The notes under the pieces are model-generated. The model searched no databases. It was not told the origin of the DNA and was given only the letters and a program-made list of their open reading frames with translations. From Chryseobacterium sp. G0162 (GTDB lineage: Bacteria > Bacteroidota > Bacteroidia > Flavobacteriales > Weeksellaceae), in NCBI RefSeq assembly GCF_003815715.1, contig NZ_CP033922.1, positions 3,334,001-3,398,000 of the forward strand: a DNA stretch of 64,000 nucleotides, in the 5' to 3' direction. This document shows positions 58,471 to 64,000 of this stretch, one piece after another. The first letter of the stretch is position 1. Each line of letters begins with the position of its first letter. The position numbers and the translations under genes were made by a program.

Positions 58471-60105
58471 CTAAGCTTTTTTGATTTTTGCCTGAAATCT
58501 TTTAATCAGATAATAGAATAATAAAAATCCTAAAGCAAATATTGAAAATCTCGAAAGAAGATCTCCTGCTCTTGAGTAAAATGTCATCCCTTCATAAAGA
58601 TTGATCTTTGAAAATAATGCGGTTTGGTCTCCGTAGAAGGTATCTGCTATCACTTCTCCTTTAGCATTGATATGGGCTGAAATTCCACTGTTGGCAGCAC
58701 GGGCAATTTCTCTTCTGGTTTCAATAGCTCTTAATTTTGCATAAGATAAAAGCTGCTTGTGTCCTTCTGTAACGCCCCACCAGGAATCGTTGGTCATAAT
58801 ACCCAGAAAGTTAGCCCCCTTCTTTACATAATCAGTGACAAATTCCCCATAAATACTTTCGTAGCAAATAATAGGCGCCATTTTTCCTTTGTTGTAAGGG
58901 TTGGAAAAGGCCATTCTTTCTTTATCTGTCCCTAAAGAAGCAACTGTTCCTCCTAAATTCAGCATGGCATCCCCTAAAATAGGTTTTAAAACATTCATGT
59001 AAGGGAAAATTTCAACACCGGGAACCAGTTTTCCTTTGTGATAGACCTGAGTTTTTTGCTGTGGAGCAAGCTGAATAGCGGTGTTATAGCTTGCTACCCA
59101 AACTCCAGGATTGATCTGGTAAGCTTCTTTTGGTAGTGCTGCGGGATCAAAATACAAACGGTGTGAGGAAATTCCTGTTGCAAAAACAGATCCGGGATGT
59201 CTAGATAAAAAGTCCTTGATATTATTTAAAAGTAAACTCTTTTCAATGCCTGTTTCAGAAATAGAACCTCTGCCAGGCAGAGATGTTTCCGGGGCAATAT
59301 AGTAATCTATTTTTGTTGTTGAATTTTTTTCGGCCAGTGCCAAAAGATCCTGTTCAATCGTTAAGCTGTCTTTTGAATATTTTTCAGCATAAGGATCAAG
59401 ATCAGGCTGAAGCATCAGTACATTGACCTGCCCGGATGGCTTTTCATTAAAACCATTATATTTAATGATTGAAATTATCATTGGAACAGCAATTAAAGCT
59501 ACTATAATTGATGAGTTTTTAATCAAGTCTTTTTTCTTTCTTCCGGCTTCCCATGTTCTTACAGTATAGAAAATGAGAACGTTGATTAATAAGATCCAGA
59601 AACTTCCTCCCGTAGCTCCTAAGGTATCATACCATTGAATCAGTTTTGGATAATCTGAAAACACATTCCCTAAGTTCAGCCAGGGCCAGGTAAGTTCCCA
59701 GCCTAAGTGGAATTTTTCAAAGCTCATCCAGATGGCGATAAAGAATCCTAATCCCCAATAGGTTCCCTGTGCATTTTTATACCAATGATAACATTGGAAC
59801 ACTAAAGAATATAAAAGTGAATTGACAAGAACCGGGAATACAACAGCCATCAGAGAGTGACTGCCATCCGGGTTTTTAGAGCCATAGAGCCATCCTGTAG
59901 TTACAATATTCCAGATAACAAAGCAAAGATAAGATAGCCCGAAGATCATCCAGCTTTTTCTTTTATAGTCTGAAAATTTTGAAATTCCATGTTCCATCAT
60001 GAGAAGAGGAACGAGGGCAAAAAATATAAAAAACGGAACTCCATAAGTAGGCCAAGAGACCGACAGCAGCATTGCTGAAATAAGTGTTAGCAGAACGTAT
60101 TTCAT
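58471..60105 (-). CDS. lnt: Apolipoprotein N-acyltransferase
   Basis: Adds the third acyl chain to lipoproteins in the inner membrane. The 544 residues have six or so N-terminal membrane segments, then a nitrilase-type domain: the catalytic Glu is in YIAPETSLPGRGS, the Lys in YHKGKLVPGVEIFPY and the Cys in PIICYESIYGEFVTDYVKKGA, followed by MTNDSWWGVTEGHKQLLSYA. Presence is consistent with the many lipoproteins in this window. It has an exact TAAATTTG promoter box upstream. Confidence 0.95.
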   Translation of the reverse strand: MKYVLLTLISAMLLSVSWPTYGVPFFIFFALVPLLMMEHGISKFSDYKRKSWMIFGLSYLCFVIWNIVTTGWLYGSKNPDGSHSLMAVVFPVLVNSLLYSLVFQCYHWYKNAQGTYWGLGFFIAIWMSFEKFHLGWELTWPWLNLGNVFSDYPKLIQWYDTLGATGGSFWILLINVLIFYTVRTWEAGRKKKDLIKNSSIIVALIAVPMIISIIKYNGFNEKPSGQVNVLMLQPDLDPYAEKYSKDSLTIEQDLLALAEKNSTTKIDYYIAPETSLPGRGSISETGIEKSLLLNNIKDFLSRHPGSVFATGISSHRLYFDPAALPKEAYQINPGVWVASYNTAIQLAPQQKTQVYHKGKLVPGVEIFPYMNVLKPILGDAMLNLGGTVASLGTDKERMAFSNPYNKGKMAPIICYESIYGEFVTDYVKKGANFLGIMTNDSWWGVTEGHKQLLSYAKLRAIETRREIARAANSGISAHINAKGEVIADTFYGDQTALFSKINLYEGMTFYSRAGDLLSRFSIFALGFLLFYYLIKRFQAKIKKA

Positions 60106-60122
60106 TAAATTATTTTAATATA

Positions 60123-60130
60123 CAAATTTA
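60123..60130 (-). promoter_or_regulatory. -7 element of lnt
   Basis: TAAATTTG on the minus strand is an exact TAnnTTTG, 17 bp before the lnt ATG. Confidence 0.45.
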
Positions 60131-60160
60131 ATGTTTTTGAAATGAATATATTAGCATCCG

Positions 60161-60574
60161 ATGTTAAAGAAATTATATAAAATTGTTATTCTTCCTTACA
60201 CACTGTTTCTGCTTTATCTGATGTTTTTTGGAATGGGCAGGTTTCAGTATGAGGATAACCTGATTACGGTAGAGCCTGTGTTTTCCACCATAAAATTTAT
60301 CCAGGGTGCAATGTCATGGAAGGATATTGTTATTATTGTGGTGGGAAATATTGTGATGTTTATTCCTTTTGGTTTCCTGGGCTGGATTTTTCCAAAACTG
60401 GAAGATTTGAAATCTTTGCTTTTTACTTTTATACCAGCCATTACCATTGTGGAAGGACTTCAATATTTTACAAGAATGGGAATATTTGAGGTAGATGATA
60501 TCCTCCTGAACACGTTTGGAGTGTATTTAGGATGGCTGGTATGCAGGTGTATTGAAAGAAGATTTAGCTATTGA
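60161..60574 (+). CDS. VanZ-like family protein
   Basis: The 137-residue protein has four hydrophobic segments, beginning YKIVILPYTLFLLYLMFFG, with GNIVMFIPFGFLGWIFP and TIVEGLQYFTRMGIFEVDDILLNTFGVYLGW. The N-x-x-x-F-x-P-x-G and E-x-x-Q pattern is that of VanZ-like proteins. Resistance is not implied; most members have unknown roles. It is divergent from lnt by 55 bp and overlaps proC by 11 bp at the 3' ends, a convergent overlap. Confidence 0.88.
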   Translation: MLKKLYKIVILPYTLFLLYLMFFGMGRFQYEDNLITVEPVFSTIKFIQGAMSWKDIVIIVVGNIVMFIPFGFLGWIFPKLEDLKSLLFTFIPAITIVEGLQYFTRMGIFEVDDILLNTFGVYLGWLVCRCIERRFSY

Positions 60575-61367
60575 GTTCTTTTGCTCTTTTTTCAGCATTT
60601 AAAATTCCCAGTTTTAGAATTTCCTTAAAGCTGTTTTCTTCAAAAGTTTTCAAAGCGGCTTCTGTGGTTCCACCTTTGGAAGCTACATCTTTGATCAGTT
60701 CTTCAAGGTTCTTTTCAGAATTATTGATGAGATGATAAGCTCCCAGCATGGTTTGTTTTACAAATAATTTAGAAAGGTTTTCTTCAATTCCCATTTCGAT
60801 TCCTGCTTTAATCATGGCATCAATAATATAGTAAAAATAAGCAGGTCCACTTCCGGAAAGTGCAGTAACGCCATCCAAAAGATTTTCATCTTCTAAATAA
60901 ACAGATCTCCCGGTACTGTTTAATAATCTTTCAATATTGATAAGCTGGCTGAAGGAAATACCATCTGCAGCCGTATAACCTGTAATTCCCATTCCCAGAA
61001 GGGTAGGAGAATTGGGCATTGCTCTTACAACGAGTGGATGGTTTAATGATTTTTGAATTTTCTCAATATTAATTCCAGCCATAATGGATAGAACCATTTG
61101 ATTATCCTTTAAGGTAAACTTAAAATTCTGAACAACTGTCTGGAAATCCTGTGGTTTTACGGCAATGATAATTAAGTCTGCATCCAGCTCTGTAACTTCA
61201 TCAAAGGTGGATGTTTTTGATTTGGGAAATTCACCTGCCATTTTAGAGATTTTAGTCTGGCTTCGGGTAATCAGGTGAAGGTTTTCCGGTTTAATCAGTT
61301 CATATTTCAAAAATGATTTTGAAAATGATAGTCCCATGTTTCCGGCTCCCAAAATAGCTATTTTCAT
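60564..61367 (-). CDS. proC: Pyrroline-5-carboxylate reductase
   Basis: Final step of proline synthesis with NAD(P)H. The 267 residues start IAILGAGNMGLSFSKSFL (Rossmann motif), with SIMAGINIEKIQKSL, RAMPNSPTLLGMGITGY and the family signature ALSGSGPAYFYYIIDAMIKAG (about residues 156-176). VASKGGTTEAALKTFEE completes the dimerisation part. It is monocistronic, and its 3' end overlaps VanZ by 11 bp. Confidence 0.96.
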   Translation of the reverse strand: MKIAILGAGNMGLSFSKSFLKYELIKPENLHLITRSQTKISKMAGEFPKSKTSTFDEVTELDADLIIIAVKPQDFQTVVQNFKFTLKDNQMVLSIMAGINIEKIQKSLNHPLVVRAMPNSPTLLGMGITGYTAADGISFSQLINIERLLNSTGRSVYLEDENLLDGVTALSGSGPAYFYYIIDAMIKAGIEMGIEENLSKLFVKQTMLGAYHLINNSEKNLEELIKDVASKGGTTEAALKTFEENSFKEILKLGILNAEKRAKELNS

Positions 61368-61458
61368 ATTGGCGTGTTTATTTCTAACGAAATTAATGTT
61401 TTTTATCGGGATGAGGAAGAGATGGGAAGCTGGGAGGTATTATAGTATTTTCAGCAAC

Positions 61459-61488
61459 AAAAAGGTCCGGCCAATGCCGAACCTTTTT
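61459..61488 (-). terminator. Terminator after the cytochrome c peroxidase gene
   Basis: AAAAAGGTCCGGC pairs with GCCGAACCTTTTT (13 bp, one C-A mismatch) around CAAT, 2 bp past the stop codon. Confidence 0.85.
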
Positions 61489-61490
61489 AT

Positions 61491-62639
61491 TTATTCTACC
61501 GGAAATTCAGGTCGTCTCATTTTATATTTTGTGCCTGAAAGAGCTTCAAGGAAGGAAACCAAAGCTTTTTTCTCTTCTTTGGTGAGCTTTAAGGGTTTTA
61601 ATAAAGGATCAGTTACGGGATACAGCGGATCTTTCTCTTTTGCTTCAGGAGAAGGATCTATCATGTGCATTCCACTGTTGTATATATTTACGATCCCTTC
61701 CAATTCTCCGAAAAAGCCATTATGCATCCATGGTTGAGTAAGCATCAGATCTCTTAACTGAGGGGTTCTGAATTTTCCTACATCTTCAGGTTTTTTGGTA
61801 ATATTATACAATCCGAGATCTTCGTATTTTCTTTTGTAATAGGTAAGGCCAATATTGTGGAAAGATTCGTCTGTAAGATTTTGGCCGCTGTGGCAGTTCA
61901 TACAGCGTGCTTTTGTTCTGAAAACATGCATTCCATAGATTTCTTCATCAGACAATGCATTGTATTTTCCCTCCAGGAATTTATCAAAACGGCTTGGCTG
62001 GCTTTTAATGGTTTTCTGGAAATCAGCTATTGCTTTTACAATTCTGTCATAAGTTACTTTCTCATCACCATAGGCATTTTTGAAAAGAGGTTTATATCCC
62101 TTTATAGCCTGGATTTTTGCAGGTAATGTTTTCACATCCATTGCCATTTCATGATGGGCTCCCAACGGACCGGCCGCCTGCTCTTCAAGCGTTTTTGCTC
62201 TTCCATCCCAGAAAAATGACTGTCTTTCTGCTATATTATACAAAGATATTGTATTTCTGTTTCCAAGAAGATGATTGTTCCCTAATGCTACCTGTCTTCG
62301 GTCTGACCAACCCATTTCAGGATCGTGACATGAGCTGCACGAAATCTGACTGGATTGGGATAATTTTGGATCAAAGAATAGCATTTTCCCCAGAATAACA
62401 CCAGGCTTATCCTGTTCTACAAAAAATGTGGAGTCTCTTTTAATAGGGGAAAATTCTTTCCATTTTACACCATGATCAATATCCGGTTTGGGCCATTCTG
62501 AGATTGCTTTTTTATAACTTTTTACAATATCTTCGATGGTAGGGTCCTGAAGTTCCAGTAAATCCCGATTTACCTTAGGTGTAAAGCTTAATAAAGTCAA
62601 TACAATACCCCCTAATCCCCAATATATTAATTTTTTCAT
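61491..62639 (-). CDS. Diheme cytochrome c peroxidase (CcpA/MauG family)
   Basis: The 382-residue protein has an N-terminal signal-like segment (YWGLGGIVLTLLSF) and two c-type heme sites: CSSCHDPEMGW (about residue 101) and CMNCHSGQNL (about 246). KFRTPQLRDLMLTQPWMHNG is the conserved C-terminal-domain motif. It reduces peroxide in the periplasm or oxidises protein substrates in the MauG branch. It starts 2 bp after the stop of the upstream barrel protein gene, so the pair is an operon; the partnership is uncertain in function. Confidence 0.92.
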   Translation of the reverse strand: MKKLIYWGLGGIVLTLLSFTPKVNRDLLELQDPTIEDIVKSYKKAISEWPKPDIDHGVKWKEFSPIKRDSTFFVEQDKPGVILGKMLFFDPKLSQSSQISCSSCHDPEMGWSDRRQVALGNNHLLGNRNTISLYNIAERQSFFWDGRAKTLEEQAAGPLGAHHEMAMDVKTLPAKIQAIKGYKPLFKNAYGDEKVTYDRIVKAIADFQKTIKSQPSRFDKFLEGKYNALSDEEIYGMHVFRTKARCMNCHSGQNLTDESFHNIGLTYYKRKYEDLGLYNITKKPEDVGKFRTPQLRDLMLTQPWMHNGFFGELEGIVNIYNSGMHMIDPSPEAKEKDPLYPVTDPLLKPLKLTKEEKKALVSFLEALSGTKYKMRRPEFPVE

Positions 62640-62641
62640 GT

Positions 62642-64000
62642 CTAAAATGTTATCCCTATGCTTGCCGCTGCAAAATTATTGTTTTTTTCCTGGATTTTTT
62701 GTGTCTGGTATTGTGCACTTACAAAGAATGCCGGTAGTTTATCTAATTTAAAGTCATATCTCAGAACTGCTCCAAAAGCATTAATATCACTGGCCTGGAA
62801 CATGTAGTCCTGTAATACCCATTCATCAACCGCCGGATTTGCTGTTGTGCTTAAAGCATTGATAGATTGGTTGACCATTCTTTTATAAAAATACGGCTGG
62901 AATGTAAGCATCTGATTATTATTAATCTGCTGTTTGTAATCAGCATTAAGTCCGAAATAAGAATATACAAATTTCTGTCCTGAATTTGGGTAAAGCCTGC
63001 GTTCCTTGATTTCTTCATATCCAAAAAACGGAACTGCTGTAATGGAGAACCTTTCCTGGTTATATTGGTAAAAACCTTTGACGGTTGCAATGTAATTATC
63101 TCTGCGGTAAGCTTCTCTTTTGAAGATTTGAGTCATTATGGAAGTATTCATTGAATACCCATATTCAGACCCTGTTTTTCGGGAAGAAGTATATCCTGCT
63201 AATAATCCGATACGGTGTTTTTCGTTAATATTAAAAAATTTAGCTCCTTCCAATTTAAATTCCTCATTTTTCAAGTCAGAAATGTCATTGTAGGTATTGG
63301 AGCCATCATTGTAGCTTTTAATGTTGTTCGCTTTTCCTATAACAGCCTGAAGGTAGAAGTCTCTTCCTTGTTTGTTGGAGATCTGGATTCCTCCTTTATA
63401 AGCAAATTCTTCAAAAGTATTGGTAGGACGTGTTCCTCCGTTAAACAGATAGTTAGAAAAACCAAGTCCAGACATGAGGTATACATAAGGTCTTCCCAGA
63501 AGACTTTGAAACTGAATCGAATTATTTTGGGTGTATTTGTTGAATTCACCAAAAACTCCGGCTTCATATTCTCTGAAGATTCTGTAATTCACACCGGCAT
63601 TTATTCTCAGGTCTGAAGTTTTACTTTCCAGTCTGGGATCTTTTGAACGATAGCCCATCTGTGCAGAATAACTTATCTGTCCGGCAACAGTCCATCGGTC
63701 CATTTTCTCAAGGTATCCTCCGGCAAACTGATAACGCTCCAGATTTAATTTCCCTCCAACAGAGTCTGAGGTGATGTAAGGAGCGATACGTTCATAATCT
63801 AATGTTTCGTTCCACTTTACAGAACTCATTTTTAAGTTCTGATAGCTTGCACTTCCCCATACAGATCGGTTAGGTTTCAGCTTTTGAAAAGACTGGGCTT
63901 TTATCATCAGTCCTTTGCTGCCATTTCCTAATTGTTGACGGTAAGCATTTTCTTTATTGTCCTGATAACCGACACTGAATTCTGAAAATGAAGAAGTACT
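62642..64000 (-). CDS. Outer-membrane beta-barrel protein (DUF6850-like), 5' end outside window
   Basis: The frame stays open to the right edge, giving 452 visible codons; the ATG at 63907 is internal and the true start lies beyond 64000. The sequence alternates aromatic and small residues in strand-like runs (WTVAGQISYSAQMGYRS, RISITAVPFFGYEE-like, FFVSAQYQTQKIQEKNN) and ends with ASIGITF, a C-terminal Phe typical of barrels. It resembles the DUF6850 outer-membrane family, which in related genomes can accompany a cytochrome c peroxidase. No substrate is known. Confidence 0.7.
   Translation of the reverse strand, partial: STSSFSEFSVGYQDNKENAYRQQLGNGSKGLMIKAQSFQKLKPNRSVWGSASYQNLKMSSVKWNETLDYERIAPYITSDSVGGKLNLERYQFAGGYLEKMDRWTVAGQISYSAQMGYRSKDPRLESKTSDLRINAGVNYRIFREYEAGVFGEFNKYTQNNSIQFQSLLGRPYVYLMSGLGFSNYLFNGGTRPTNTFEEFAYKGGIQISNKQGRDFYLQAVIGKANNIKSYNDGSNTYNDISDLKNEEFKLEGAKFFNINEKHRIGLLAGYTSSRKTGSEYGYSMNTSIMTQIFKREAYRRDNYIATVKGFYQYNQERFSITAVPFFGYEEIKERRLYPNSGQKFVYSYFGLNADYKQQINNNQMLTFQPYFYKRMVNQSINALSTTANPAVDEWVLQDYMFQASDINAFGAVLRYDFKLDKLPAFFVSAQYQTQKIQEKNNNFAAASIGITF

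Noticed and set aside
60161..60574. Glycopeptide resistance determinant (VanZ)
   Set aside because: Only VanZ-like family membership is visible; no vanHAX or regulatory genes accompany it, and most such proteins are not resistance factors.

Overview
The window is a chromosomal segment of a flavobacterium, most likely Chryseobacterium or a close relative. The evidence is low GC, TAnnTTTG-type -7 promoter boxes instead of Shine-Dalgarno dependence, a type IX secretion (T9SS) plug protein with T9SS-sorted products, an astacin of the flavastacin type, and short Cys-rich double-glycine-leader peptides. No rRNA, tRNA, CRISPR array, prophage or insertion sequence was seen.

Layout. 1-5062: threonine operon thrA-thrB-thrC followed by folB (cut by the left edge), all on the minus strand, with an unannotated threonine/isoleucine-rich leader peptide (4921-5022) between a recognisable promoter and thrA. 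5106-6570: six small genes for Cys-rich peptides with KLxRxxLKxIxGG-type leaders; two of them are only 52-56 residues long. No maturation or export gene lies beside them. 6726-10363: nadA, gmk, yicC and divergent miaA. 10731-18010: a tripartite RND efflux system (outer-membrane factor, pump, adaptor) with its TetR regulator; four copies of a 13-bp palindrome mark the probable operators. 18237-18819: thioredoxin-like protein. 18883-19402: tandem 163-bp repeats belonging to a dispersed family that also fills the RND intergenic gaps. 19404-25563: trehalose-use locus (AraC regulator, MFS transporter, GH37 trehalase, TonB-dependent receptor).

25816-31826: metallo-beta-lactamase-fold hydrolase, T9SS plug protein, secreted M4 metalloprotease, and a lipoprotein related to cholesterol-dependent cytolysins. 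31901-34366: NifU-type Fe-S scaffold, flavin reductase and ferrochelatase as one operon. 34533-41989: gamma-carbonic anhydrase, a small lipoprotein, a Pif1-like helicase, astacin lipoprotein, an unknown outer-membrane/lipoprotein pair and an LLM flavin oxidoreductase. 42031-46969: ribB with a degenerate second domain, Crp-type regulator, fmt and recQ. 47001-51833: three tandem OmpA-type barrel genes downstream of folK. 51854-56194: sppA, GlsB-like membrane protein, ftsY, an exported RidA protein, and the DUF4295-rpmG-rpmB ribosomal operon. 56358-64000: FG-GAP T9SS substrate, lnt, VanZ-like protein, proC, a diheme cytochrome c peroxidase and an outer-membrane barrel protein cut by the right edge.

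Most genes are housekeeping. The parts that most deserve attention are the peptide cluster, the thr leader, the TetR operator set, the cytolysin-like lipoprotein, the degenerate RibBA and the repeat family. All functional calls come from motif recognition by eye; no database search was run.
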